Below the pieces are notes generated by a model. That model was not told where the DNA came from and did no database searches. It saw only the letters and a list, made by a program, of their open reading frames with translations. Below are positions 1 to 8,518 of a stretch of 54,348 nucleotides of DNA, in pieces. This DNA is from Sulfuricella sp. (GTDB lineage: Bacteria > Pseudomonadota > Gammaproteobacteria > Burkholderiales > Sulfuricellaceae): positions 1 to 54,348 of the forward strand of contig JAQTMN010000011.1 of the NCBI GenBank assembly GCA_028714315.1, read 5' to 3'. Position 1 is the stretch's first letter; the number at the start of each line of letters is the position of its first letter. A program made the position numbers and the translations under genes.

Positions 1-135
1 CTTGCTCTTGCTTGCTCTTGCTTGCTCTTGCTTGCTCTTGCTTGCTCTTGCTTGCTCTTGCTTGCTCTTGCTTGCTCTTGCTTGCTCTTGCTTGCTCTTG
101 CTTGCTCTTGCTTGCTCTTGCTTGCTCTTGCTTGC
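1..135. repeat. 10-bp tandem repeat array at the window edge
   Basis: Thirteen perfect head-to-tail copies of the decamer CTTGCTCTTG plus a half copy fill the first 135 bases. The array starts at base 1, so its true length is unknown. It can be read as an apparent Leu/Ala/Cys/Ser-rich peptide in one frame, but this is only a product of the 10-bp period (30 bp = 10 codons). Perfect identity between copies suggests recent expansion or an assembly edge. No gene is assigned. Confidence 0.95.
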
Positions 136-274
136 GCTGTGAAACTGTTATGTCAAGATGTGACCCCTATTTCTTTTTGACCCCTATTTCTTTTGTTGAC
201 AGCCAATCCCCAGTCTGCGAAAAGGGCGTCTTTATGAATCTCTACCCTGGTCGGGGCTCACCTTGTCCGGCAAT
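136..274. other. Intergenic region with a 17-bp tandem duplication
   Basis: There is no credible gene between the tandem array and the TetR gene stop. The region holds two adjacent copies of a 17-bp sequence beginning TGACCCCTATTTC, at 161-177 and 178-194. The rest shows no clear hairpin terminator for the TetR gene. Pyrimidine-rich TGACCCC motifs of this kind occur in dispersed repeats of proteobacteria, but I cannot assign a family. Confidence 0.6.
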
Positions 275-910
275 TCATTCCCGGACCGTCCCTTCCCGAC
301 GCCGCAACGCGACATGGACTCCAATCATCCGGCGCGCATTCGAAGCGATCGGGCCGGACTCGCTTTCGGATAGCCAGCGCTGCAAGAGCCCGGCCATGAA
401 GACCGCGGTGTCTTGCGCCATGGCCCCCGGATCCAGCCCTTCGCGCAGTACACCCTTGTCCCTTGCATGCTGGTAGGCCAACGCCAATTGTTCGGCGAAG
501 CCGTTTTGGGAATTGTTGATCTCCGCCAAAACCCCGGCAAACTCGTCCACATATTCGCAGCGCAGCTTGATGATCCGGAACACCTCGCGCGTCGCTTCAT
601 CGGTCTCGAGGATGGTCAAAAACTCGTTCAGCGCGGCCTCGATCCCGCGTAGCGGGTCTTCTTCCCACCCCGATTGCAGCATGCTGTCGACGCGGTCGAT
701 CAGGGGCAAGGTCACCTGGGCGCGCATGGCGAAGAACAGGTCGGTCTTGTTTTCGAAATGCCAGTAGACGGCGCCGCGCGTCACGCCGGCCGCTTTGGCG
801 ATTTCTTCCAGCGTGCTGCGGCCGACGCCGGATTGGTAGAACACCTTGCGCGCGGCATCGATGATGCGCTGCCGCGTTTGTTCGGCTTCGGCCTTGGTTC
901 TTCGCGCCAT
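275..910 (-). CDS. TetR/AcrR-family repressor of the adjacent efflux operon
   Basis: A 211-residue regulator. Residues about 10-56 form the TetR helix-turn-helix: the segment STLEEIAKAAGVTRGAVYWH followed by F-x-N-K-x-D-L-F matches AcrR/TtgR-type proteins. The all-helical C-terminal part should be the ligand-binding and dimerisation domain. It is transcribed divergently from an RND efflux operon with 78 bp between the start codons, and a palindrome in that gap overlaps the efflux promoter. By family precedent it represses the operon, and probably itself, until a toxic ligand binds. The ATG at 908-910 fits the usual short basic N-terminus (MARRTK). The ligand cannot be read from the sequence. 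The repressor role is inferred from family and position. Confidence 0.9.
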   Translation of the reverse strand: MARRTKAEAEQTRQRIIDAARKVFYQSGVGRSTLEEIAKAAGVTRGAVYWHFENKTDLFFAMRAQVTLPLIDRVDSMLQSGWEEDPLRGIEAALNEFLTILETDEATREVFRIIKLRCEYVDEFAGVLAEINNSQNGFAEQLALAYQHARDKGVLREGLDPGAMAQDTAVFMAGLLQRWLSESESGPIASNARRMIGVHVALRRREGTVRE

Positions 911-927
911 GCCATCCTCGTGGGCTA

Positions 928-955
928 TTTACAGACAAACAAGATTGTATATAAT
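928..955 (+). promoter_or_regulatory. Putative sigma70 promoter of the efflux operon
   Basis: TTTACA (928-933) and TATAAT (950-955) are separated by 16 bp. They match the -35 element at 5 of 6 positions and the -10 element perfectly. Transcription would begin near 962, about 27 nt before the ATG at 989. The whole promoter is covered by the palindrome at 929-954, as expected for TetR repression by steric block. Confidence 0.65.
929..954. promoter_or_regulatory. Putative TetR operator palindrome
   Basis: TTACAGACAA (929-938) and TTGTATATAA (945-954) are inverted half-sites. The second, read in reverse complement, is TTATATACAA and matches the first at 8 of 10 positions. A 6-bp spacer separates them. 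Size and position resemble operators of AcrR/TtgR-type repressors, which lie between the repressor gene and the pump genes. It covers both the -35 and -10 of the pump promoter. Confidence 0.6.
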
Positions 956-988
956 TGCCGCGATCATCGCCATCCCCGGAGCGTTCCC

Positions 989-2119
989 ATGGAACACCAG
1001 ACCCCTCCTCTGCGCCGCGGCGCCGTTTTTGCCGTCCTGATTTCGAGCCTGACCGTCCTCGCGGCGGGCTGCTCCCGCCCCAGCGCCCCGACGGAAGGGC
1101 CAAGGCCGCCGCTGCCGGTCACCGTGATCGATGTCCAGCCGACACGGGTTCCGCTGACCGTAGAGGCCGTCGGCCAGACCGAGGGCGCGCGGGAAGTGGA
1201 AGTGCGGGCGCGGGTGGGCGGCATCCTGCAGAAACGCCTGTATGAGGAAGGGGCGCCGGTCAAGGCCGGCCAGGTTCTGTTCCAGATCGACCGGGCGCCG
1301 TTCGAGATCGCCGTGGCGGACGCGCGCGCCAAGGCCGACCAGGCCGCCCGCGAAATGGCGCGCCTCAAGGGGCTTCTGGCGCAGCAGGCGGTGAGCCAGA
1401 AGGAATTCGACGATGCGCAGTCCAGCGCGGCCGTGACCCAGGCCGCGCTGCAGCAAGCCCAACTGAACCTGTCCTACACCAGCGTCGCCTCGCCGGTTGC
1501 CGGCAGCACCGGCCGCGCGGCGAAATCCGAGGGCAACCTGATCTCGACCGGCGACAGCCTGCTGACCACGGTCGTCCAGCTGAACCCGATCTGGGTCCGC
1601 TTCTCCCTGTCCGACAACGAATTGGCGCAACTGCCCGGCGGTCGGCTGACGCCGGCTTCCGTGCGCGGGGTGGAAGTCGTCCTGCCCGATGGCTCGACCT
1701 ATCCGGTCAAGGGCCGGCTCAACTTCGCCGGCAGCCAGATCGACCCCAAACTCGGCACGCTGCAACTGCGGGCTGAATTCGCCAACGCCGACGGCCGCGT
1801 CCTGCCCGGACAGTTCGTGCGCGCCCGCCTGACCGTCGGCCAGCGCGACAGTGTGTTCCTCGTGCCGCAGGCCGCCGTCGCCCAGTCCGACCAGGGCCGC
1901 GTGGTGTTCGTCGCCAACGGTGAAAACAAGGTGGAGCCGCGGCCGGTCAAAACCGGCGAATGGCAGGGCAAGGATTGGGTTGTCCTGGGCGGCCTCAAAG
2001 CCGGCGACCGGGTGATCGTGGACAACCTGCTCAAGCTGCGCCCCGGCGCTCCGGTGGCGCCGCACAAGCCGGGCGAGAAGCCGGCGGGGATGCCTCCCGC
2101 TCCCGGCGCGAAGCCGTAA
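989..2119 (+). CDS. RND efflux periplasmic adaptor lipoprotein (AcrA/MexA type)
   Basis: A 376-residue membrane-fusion protein that should bridge the inner-membrane RND pump and the outer-membrane channel. The start at 989 gives a short charged N-terminus, a hydrophobic stretch and a lipobox LAAGC with the lipid-accepting Cys at residue 28. An in-frame opening extends further upstream but would cross the repressor gene and promoter. After the lipobox come a beta-barrel/lipoyl segment (VRARVGGILQKRLYEEGAPV), an alpha-helical hairpin rich in Ala, Gln and Lys (about residues 105-160), the second lipoyl half, and a membrane-proximal domain. The C-terminus is Pro/Gly/Lys-rich. It is first in an operon with the pump (15-bp gap) and the channel. 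Substrates are unknown. Confidence 0.93.
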   Translation: MEHQTPPLRRGAVFAVLISSLTVLAAGCSRPSAPTEGPRPPLPVTVIDVQPTRVPLTVEAVGQTEGAREVEVRARVGGILQKRLYEEGAPVKAGQVLFQIDRAPFEIAVADARAKADQAAREMARLKGLLAQQAVSQKEFDDAQSSAAVTQAALQQAQLNLSYTSVASPVAGSTGRAAKSEGNLISTGDSLLTTVVQLNPIWVRFSLSDNELAQLPGGRLTPASVRGVEVVLPDGSTYPVKGRLNFAGSQIDPKLGTLQLRAEFANADGRVLPGQFVRARLTVGQRDSVFLVPQAAVAQSDQGRVVFVANGENKVEPRPVKTGEWQGKDWVVLGGLKAGDRVIVDNLLKLRPGAPVAPHKPGEKPAGMPPAPGAKP

Positions 2120-2134
2120 GCGGGGAAGTCGATC

Positions 2135-5100
2135 ATGTACCGATTTTTTATCAGCCGGCCGATTTTTTCGGCGGTCATCTCGATCGTCATCGTCATCGCC
2201 GGCCTGATGGCCGCGCGCACGCTGCCCATCGCCCAGTACCCGGAAATCACGCCGCCGACGGTGGTGATCACCGCCAACTATCCCGGTGCCAGCGCCGAGA
2301 CCCTGGCCAAAACGGTGGCCGCGCCGATCGAGGAACAGCTGAACGGCGTCGAAGGCCTCAGCTTTTTCAATTCGTCCGCCGCCGCCGACGGTTCGCTCAC
2401 CATCACCGTCACCTTCGAGGTCGGCACCAACGCCGACCTGGCCGCGGTGAACGTGAACAACCGGGTCAACGCCGCCCTGCCCCGCCTGCCGGACGATGTG
2501 CGCCGGAATGGCGTGGTGGTGCAGAAGCGCTCCAACGACATCCTGCTGGCGATCGGCATGCGCTCGCCCAAGGGCTCGCAGGACACGCTGTTCCTCAGCA
2601 ACTACGCCTCGATCAACATCGTCGATGAAATCAAGCGCCTGCCCGGCGTCGGCGATGCCGGCATTTTCGCCGCCCGCGACTACTCCATGCGGATCTGGCT
2701 GAGGCCCGACCGCATGGCGCAGCTGGGGCTCACCGCCAGCGACATCGCCGGGGCCATCCGCGCCCAGAACAACCAGTTCGCCGCCGGCAAAATCGGCCAG
2801 GAACCGGCGCCCGCCGACCAGCAGCTGGTGTACACGGTGATCGCCAAGGGCCGCCTGGTGCAGCCCGAGGAATTCGGCAACATCATCCTGCGCGCGAGCG
2901 GGCCGTCGGGCGTGCTGCGGCTGAAAGACGTGGCCCGCATCGAGCTCGGCTCGCATGACTACAACGCCTTCGTGCACATGGACGGCAAGCCGGCCATCGG
3001 CATCCGCGTCATTCTGCAGACCGGCGCCAACGCGCTGGCCACGGCCGATCTGGTGCGGGCCAGGATGGAGGAGCTGAAAAAGAACTTCCCGCCCGACGTC
3101 GAATACATCATCCCGTTCGACACCACCCGCTTCGTCAAGGCTTCCATCAGGGAAGTGACCCATACCCTGGGCATCGCCGCCTTGCTGGTGATCCTGGTGG
3201 TCTATATTTTCCTGCAAAGCTGGCGCGCCACCCTGATCCCGATCGTCGCCGTGCCGGTGTCGCTCATCGGCAGCTTCGCCGGATTGTGGCTGTTCGGCTT
3301 TTCCATCAATACCCTGACCCTGTTCGCCATGGTGCTGGCCATCGGCATCGTGGTGGACGACGCCATTGTCGTGCTGGAGAACGTCGAACGGCTGATGGCC
3401 GAGCGCGGGTTGTCGCCGCGGGAAGCCGCGTTCGAGGCGATGCGCGAGGTGTTTTCGGCGGTGGTGGCCATCGTGCTGGTGCTGTGTGCGGTGTTCGTTC
3501 CGGTCGCGTTCCTCGGCGGCATCGCCGGCAAGCTGTACCAGCAGTTCGCCGTGACCGTGGCGGTGTCGGTGGTGATTTCCGGCATCGTCGCGCTGACCCT
3601 GACCCCGGCCCTGTGCGCACTGCTGCTGAAGCCAAGCCACAAGGAATCGCCGCTGTTCCGGCCGTTCAACCGCCTGTTCGCCAGCCTGACCCGGTCCTAT
3701 GTCTGGGTGGTAGACAAGACCCTGCACCACCGCATCATCGGCACCGTCGTTTTCGCCATCGTCATCGTCGCTGCCGCCGTCCTGATCAAAACCGTTCCCG
3801 GCAGCTTCGTGCCGTCGGAAGACCAGGGCTACCTGATCGGCTCGCTCCAGCTGCCGGACGCAGCCACCCTGCCGCGTACCGGCCGGATGGGCGAGCAATT
3901 CCGCCAGGCGATCCAGAAGAGCCCGTCGGTCGAGCATGTGTTCATGATCGGCGGGTTCGACCTCATCGGCGGCAGCAACAAGCCCAACGCGGGCTCCATG
4001 TTCATCAACCTGCAGCCCTGGGACGCGCGGACGGATGCCGCGGAAAACCTGGCCAAGCAGCTCATGGGCAAGGGCATGATGCTGGCGGACGGCATGGGGC
4101 TGGTGTTCAATCCGCCGCCGATCCGCGGCCTGGGCACCGCCGGCGGCTTCGAAGTGTACGTGCAGAACCGGGTGGACGGCGACCCGCGCCGCCTCGACGA
4201 AGTGGTCAAGAGCTTCATGGACGCCCTGCGCCAGAAAAAACAGCTGGCCGGCATCAACAGCTTCTTCCGGCCGACCATTCCCCAGCTGTTCGTCGAGGTG
4301 GACGAGCCCAAGACCATGTCGCTGGGCATCCCGCTGACCGACGTCTACGACGCCCTGCAAAGCACCATGGGCGCGCTGTACGTCAACGACTTCAACAAGG
4401 CGGGGCGCACCTACCGCGTCCAGTTGCAGGCGGAACAGCAGTTCCGCTCCAGGCCCGAGGATCTGGGCAAGGTCTACGTCCGTTCCGGCACCACCGGTTC
4501 GATGATTCCGCTGTCGGCGGTGATCAAGGTCAAGCCCATCGTCGGGCCGGAACAGGTGGAGCGGTTCAACGGCTTCCTCGCCGCCAAGGTGATGGGCAGC
4601 GGCGCCCCCGGCGTCAGCTCCGGCGACGCCATCCGGCTGGTGGAGGAAACCGCCGCGGCAACCCTGCCGGAAGGCTACACCATCGCCTGGACCGGCCAGG
4701 CCTACCAGGAAAAGCGCACCGGCACCTCGTCGGTGGTGGCCTTCGTCTTTGCCATCGTCATGGTATTCCTGATCCTGGCGGCCCAGTTCGAAAAATGGTC
4801 GCTGCCGCTGGCGGTGATCATGGCGGTGCCCTTCGCCCTGTTCGGCGCGCTCTTCGCGGTGCTGGTGCGCGGCATGCCCAACGACATCTACTTCCAGATC
4901 GGCCTGGTGACCCTGGTCGGCCTGGCGTCGAAGAACGCCATCCTGATCGTCGAATTCGCCTCGCAGAAGCGGGCGGAAGGCATGGGCGTGCTGGAAGCGG
5001 CCGTCGAAGGAGCGCGCCTGCGCTTCCGCCCCATCGTCATGACCTCGCTCGCCTTCGTCCTCGGCGTGGTGCCGCTGGTGCTGGCCACCGGCGCCGGCGC

Positions 5101-5272
5101 GGCGGCCCGCCGCTCGATGGGCACGGGCGTGTTCGGCGGGATGATCGCGGCCACTTTCATAGCGACCATTTTCATTCCCATGTTCTTCAGCTGGCTGTCC
5201 GGAGGCAAGCCGAAGGTGGACCATTCCGCTGCCGATGCAAAAGAGGTCGCGAACAAGGAGGACGCCCAATGA
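2135..5272 (+). CDS. RND multidrug efflux pump, HAE1 family (AcrB/MexB type)
   Basis: A full-length 1045-residue inner-membrane proton antiporter. TM1 starts at once (MYRFFISRPIFSAVI), followed by the porter domain with the typical PIAQYPEITPP and YPGASAETL motifs. The TM4 proton-relay pair Asp408-Asp409 lies in GIVVDDAIVV, and the TM10 lysine, Lys933, lies in GLASKNAILIVEF. These residues and the overall length identify the hydrophobe/amphiphile (HAE1) branch and not the heavy-metal branch. It should form trimers with the upstream adaptor and the downstream channel. Its stop overlaps the start of the channel gene by 4 bp (ATGA), so translation is probably coupled. All key residues that I checked are intact. 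Confidence 0.96.
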   Translation: MYRFFISRPIFSAVISIVIVIAGLMAARTLPIAQYPEITPPTVVITANYPGASAETLAKTVAAPIEEQLNGVEGLSFFNSSAAADGSLTITVTFEVGTNADLAAVNVNNRVNAALPRLPDDVRRNGVVVQKRSNDILLAIGMRSPKGSQDTLFLSNYASINIVDEIKRLPGVGDAGIFAARDYSMRIWLRPDRMAQLGLTASDIAGAIRAQNNQFAAGKIGQEPAPADQQLVYTVIAKGRLVQPEEFGNIILRASGPSGVLRLKDVARIELGSHDYNAFVHMDGKPAIGIRVILQTGANALATADLVRARMEELKKNFPPDVEYIIPFDTTRFVKASIREVTHTLGIAALLVILVVYIFLQSWRATLIPIVAVPVSLIGSFAGLWLFGFSINTLTLFAMVLAIGIVVDDAIVVLENVERLMAERGLSPREAAFEAMREVFSAVVAIVLVLCAVFVPVAFLGGIAGKLYQQFAVTVAVSVVISGIVALTLTPALCALLLKPSHKESPLFRPFNRLFASLTRSYVWVVDKTLHHRIIGTVVFAIVIVAAAVLIKTVPGSFVPSEDQGYLIGSLQLPDAATLPRTGRMGEQFRQAIQKSPSVEHVFMIGGFDLIGGSNKPNAGSMFINLQPWDARTDAAENLAKQLMGKGMMLADGMGLVFNPPPIRGLGTAGGFEVYVQNRVDGDPRRLDEVVKSFMDALRQKKQLAGINSFFRPTIPQLFVEVDEPKTMSLGIPLTDVYDALQSTMGALYVNDFNKAGRTYRVQLQAEQQFRSRPEDLGKVYVRSGTTGSMIPLSAVIKVKPIVGPEQVERFNGFLAAKVMGSGAPGVSSGDAIRLVEETAAATLPEGYTIAWTGQAYQEKRTGTSSVVAFVFAIVMVFLILAAQFEKWSLPLAVIMAVPFALFGALFAVLVRGMPNDIYFQIGLVTLVGLASKNAILIVEFASQKRAEGMGVLEAAVEGARLRFRPIVMTSLAFVLGVVPLVLATGAGAAARRSMGTGVFGGMIAATFIATIFIPMFFSWLSGGKPKVDHSAADAKEVANKEDAQ

Positions 5273-6693
5273 GCTCCCTGCCGCTTCTCCGCCTTGCCCC
5301 CCTGGCCATCGCGCTGGCCGTGGCCGGCTGCACCGTCGGCCCCGATTATGTTCGCCCCGCCGCGCCGCTGCCCGAAAAATTCGTCGAGGCGGCCGGCGCC
5401 GCCGTCGCACCGGTAAACCGCGAATGGTGGAAGCTGTTCGACGACGCCACCCTCAACGGGCTGGTGGAGCAGGCGCTCCAAGCCAATGCCGATGTGCAGC
5501 TGGCGGCGGCCCGGGTGGAGGAGGCCGACGCCTTCCTGCGCGAAGCCGGTTCGGCACTGCTTCCCGAAATCGACCTGGCCGGCAGCGGCACCCGCTCACG
5601 TTCCAGCGCCAATACCGTGCCGGCGCTGCCGGCCGACATGCTGCGCCACAATAATTTCAAGGCGACGCTGGGCACGTCATTTGAAATCGATTTCTGGGGC
5701 AAGCTGCGCCGCGCCACCGAAGCCGCCCGCGACTTGGCCCTGGCCAGCCACTACGGCCGCGACACAGTGGAATTGACGCTGGTCGGGCTGCTGACCCAGA
5801 GCTACCTCGGACTTCGGGCGCTCGATGCCCAGCTGGCGGTGTCGCGCGACACCCTGATCACCCGCGACAAATCGCTCGCCATCAGCCAGCACCGCTTCAC
5901 GGCCGGGCTCGCCTCCGAACTCGACGTGCGCCAGGCCGAAAGCGCCCGCGCAGCCATCGCCGCCCAGATCGCCGACCTGGTGCAGCAGCGGGCCGCGGCG
6001 CAGCACCAGCTCGCGCTGCTCACCGCCAATCCGGGCCTGACCCTGGCGGCCGGCGATTTCAGCAAGCTGCCCCTGCCGCCGATTCCACCCGCCGGGCTGC
6101 CCTCCGCGCTGCTCGACGCCCGCCCCGACGTGCGCCAGGCCGAAGCGCAACTGGCGGCGGCGAACGCCAGGATCGGCGTCGCCAAGGCCGCGCTGTTCCC
6201 GACCATCTCCCTCACTGCCAGCCTGGGCTCGGAAAGCACCGAGCTGGCCAATCTGTTCAGATCGGGCTCGAACCTGTGGTCCGGCGGCCTCGGCCTGATG
6301 CTGCCGATTTTCGACGCCGGTCGGCAGTCGGCGCGGGTGGATCAGGCCACCGCCCAGCAGAAACAGGCGCTGGCCGGCTACAGCAAAGCCGTGCAGACGG
6401 CCTTCAAAGAGGTTGACGACGCCCTGGTCGGCTTGCGCCAAGCCGGTGAAAAAGAGCGGGCGGTGGAGACTCAGGCCAAGGCGGCGGCCAGGGTGCTGTC
6501 GCTGGCGGAAGCGCGCTACCAGGCAGGCTATTCGCCCTATCTGGAACTGCTCGATGCGCAGCGCAGCGCCAACGACGCCAACCTGACCCTGATCCGGACC
6601 CGCCAGGCCCGCCTGTCGGCCGCGGTGGATCTGTTCAAGGCGCTGGGCGGCGGCTGGAACGCTACGGTGCCGTTGACGGCGCGGGCGGACTGA
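5269..6693 (+). CDS. Outer-membrane efflux lipoprotein (OprM/NodT family)
   Basis: A 474-residue outer-membrane factor that completes the tripartite pump. The start at 5269 overlaps the pump stop codon. It gives a signal sequence with the lipobox VAGC (Cys21) followed by TVGPDYVRP, the N-terminal signature of NodT/OprM lipoproteins. Two internally related halves follow (Leu/Ala/Gln-rich coiled-coil helices with beta-barrel strands), the expected structure of a trimeric TolC-like tunnel. The open frame continues far upstream inside the pump gene, but that part is a shadow. No terminator is obvious in the 75 bp before argS. Confidence 0.94.
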   Translation: MSSLPLLRLAPLAIALAVAGCTVGPDYVRPAAPLPEKFVEAAGAAVAPVNREWWKLFDDATLNGLVEQALQANADVQLAAARVEEADAFLREAGSALLPEIDLAGSGTRSRSSANTVPALPADMLRHNNFKATLGTSFEIDFWGKLRRATEAARDLALASHYGRDTVELTLVGLLTQSYLGLRALDAQLAVSRDTLITRDKSLAISQHRFTAGLASELDVRQAESARAAIAAQIADLVQQRAAAQHQLALLTANPGLTLAAGDFSKLPLPPIPPAGLPSALLDARPDVRQAEAQLAAANARIGVAKAALFPTISLTASLGSESTELANLFRSGSNLWSGGLGLMLPIFDAGRQSARVDQATAQQKQALAGYSKAVQTAFKEVDDALVGLRQAGEKERAVETQAKAAARVLSLAEARYQAGYSPYLELLDAQRSANDANLTLIRTRQARLSAAVDLFKALGGGWNATVPLTARAD

Positions 6694-6768
6694 ACCCCGG
6701 TTATCCATAAGGGGCGCCCTAATGGACAATCTGGGTTAAAATGGCGCCTTTATGTACGAGTTGCCGCC

Positions 6769-8490
6769 TTGAAACACCATCTTTACGAACTTTTCTCGCA
6801 GGCCCTGAGTCTGGTCGCGCCGGAACATGCCGGCATCGCCTTCGAAATCACGCGGCCGAAGCAGGCGCAGCACGGCGATTTCGCCTGCAACCTGGCGCTC
6901 CAGCTGGCGCGGCCGCTGCGCGGCAATCCGCGGGAAATCGCGGCGCGCCTGCTGGCTTCCCTGCCCGCCTCACCCTACGTAACAAAAACCGAAATCGCCG
7001 GTGCCGGCTTCATCAACCTGTTTCTGGCGACGGGAGCGAAGCAGCAGGTGATCAAACAGATTTTGACGCAAGGCGCGGATTTCGGCCGCAGCGCCTTGGG
7101 GCAAGGGCAGAAAATCCAGGTGGAATTCGTTTCCGCCAACCCCACCGGACCCTTGCACGTCGGCCACGGCCGCGGCGCGGCATTCGGCATGAGCCTCGCC
7201 GGCGTGCTGAGCGCCGCCGGTTACGCGGTTAGCCGCGAATATTACGTCAACGATGCCGGCCGGCAGATGGACATCCTGGCGCTTTCCACCTGGCTGCGCT
7301 ACCTGGAGCTGGAAGGGGTGCGGATAGCCTTTCCCGCCAACGCCTACCAGGGCGGCTACGTGCGCGACATGGCGCGGCTGGTCCAGGAGGCTCACGGCAG
7401 CCGCTACGTCCACCAGCCCGCTGCCGTGCTCGACCGCGTGCCGGCTCACGAAGAGGATGGGGAAGGCCATCTCGATGCCCTCATCGCCAACGCCAAGCAG
7501 CTGCTGGGCGAGGCTTACGCCTACATTCACAACTTGGCGCTGACCGAGCAGCTGGAAGATTGCCGCGACGACCTGACCGGGTTTGGCGTCACCTTCGACT
7601 CCTGGTTTTCGGAAAAATCGCTGTTCGATACCGGGCTGGTGGCGCGCGCCGTCGCCGCCCTGGAGGCGCACGGCCACATCTACCTGCAGGACGGCGCCAA
7701 GTGGTTCCGCTCGACGGCGTTCGGCGACGAAAAGGATCGCGTGGTGCAGCGCGAAAACGGCCTCTACACCTATTTCGCGTCCGACATCGCCTACCACCTG
7801 AACAAGTTCGAGCGCGGCTTCGACCGCGTCATCAACATCTGGGGGGCGGATCACCACGGCTACATCCCCCGCGTCAAGGGCGCGCTGACCGCGCTGGACC
7901 TCGATGCGGAGCGCCTGGTCATCGCCCTGGTGCAGTTCGCCGTGCTTTGGCGCGGCGCGGAAAAACTGCCGATGTCCACCCGCAGCGGCAATTTCGTCAC
8001 CTTGCGCGAGTTGCGCGCGGAAGTCGGCAACGACGCGGCGCGGTTCTTCTACGTGCTGCGCAAGAGCGACCAGCACCTCGACTTCGATCTCGAACTGGCC
8101 AAGTCGCAAAGCAACGAGAACCCGGTGTACTATATCCAGTACGCCCACGCCCGCGTTTGCAGCGTGCTGGCGCAATGGGGCGGAGACCCGGCGGAGCTGG
8201 CCGGGGCGGAAATCGGCACGCTGGACGGCAAGCACGAACTCGCCCTGATGAGCCTGCTGGGCGATTACGCCGGCACGGTGGAAGGTGCGGCGCGAGATCT
8301 GTCCCCTCACCTGATCGCCTATTACCTCAAGGATCTGGCCGGCGAGTTTCACAGTTACTATAATGCAGAGCAATTCCTGGTCGCGGACGAGGGCGTGCGC
8401 CTGGCCCGGCTGGCGCTGATCACGGCCGTCCGCCAGGTGCTGCGCAACGGGCTCGCCCTGCTCGGCGTCGGCAGCCCGGAAAAAATGTAG
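6769..8490 (+). CDS. argS: Arginyl-tRNA synthetase
   Basis: A 573-residue class Ia aminoacyl-tRNA synthetase that charges tRNA-Arg in the cytoplasm. The N-terminal additional (Add1) domain covers about residues 1-85. The HIGH-type motif is HVGHG at residues 130-134, in the context SANPTGPLHVGHG. The KMSKS position reads LPMSTRSG near residue 400 and lacks the lysine, as in many ArgRS. The C-terminal DALR anticodon-binding domain carries the HARVCSVL region. The start is a TTG at 6769. The nearby ATGs at 6741 and 6752 are out of frame, and the product MKHHLYELFSQAL matches the expected N-terminus. A TTAAAAT at 6736-6742 may be part of its promoter. Confidence 0.96.
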   Translation: MKHHLYELFSQALSLVAPEHAGIAFEITRPKQAQHGDFACNLALQLARPLRGNPREIAARLLASLPASPYVTKTEIAGAGFINLFLATGAKQQVIKQILTQGADFGRSALGQGQKIQVEFVSANPTGPLHVGHGRGAAFGMSLAGVLSAAGYAVSREYYVNDAGRQMDILALSTWLRYLELEGVRIAFPANAYQGGYVRDMARLVQEAHGSRYVHQPAAVLDRVPAHEEDGEGHLDALIANAKQLLGEAYAYIHNLALTEQLEDCRDDLTGFGVTFDSWFSEKSLFDTGLVARAVAALEAHGHIYLQDGAKWFRSTAFGDEKDRVVQRENGLYTYFASDIAYHLNKFERGFDRVINIWGADHHGYIPRVKGALTALDLDAERLVIALVQFAVLWRGAEKLPMSTRSGNFVTLRELRAEVGNDAARFFYVLRKSDQHLDFDLELAKSQSNENPVYYIQYAHARVCSVLAQWGGDPAELAGAEIGTLDGKHELALMSLLGDYAGTVEGAARDLSPHLIAYYLKDLAGEFHSYYNAEQFLVADEGVRLARLALITAVRQVLRNGLALLGVGSPEKM

Positions 8491-8518
8491 TTTTGCCGGA
8501 GAACGCTTAACCCCCATT

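Noticed and set aside
12-476. Open frame with a repeated LLLLALACSC motif
   Set aside because: It arises from the 10-bp tandem array, ends antisense to the TetR gene, and has no ribosome-binding site or family resemblance.
3286-5268. N-terminal extension of the outer-membrane channel frame
   Set aside because: It overlaps the RND pump gene. The lipoprotein signal begins at 5269.
929-5410. Very long (1493-codon) minus-strand open frame
   Set aside because: It is antisense to the efflux genes. It is a by-product of GC-rich codon use, with His/Asp/Gly/Arg-biased composition and no domain.
6741-7232. ATG-started frame overlapping the argS 5' end
   Set aside because: It is out of frame with argS, and its product has no family features. 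The TTG-started frame encodes intact ArgRS.
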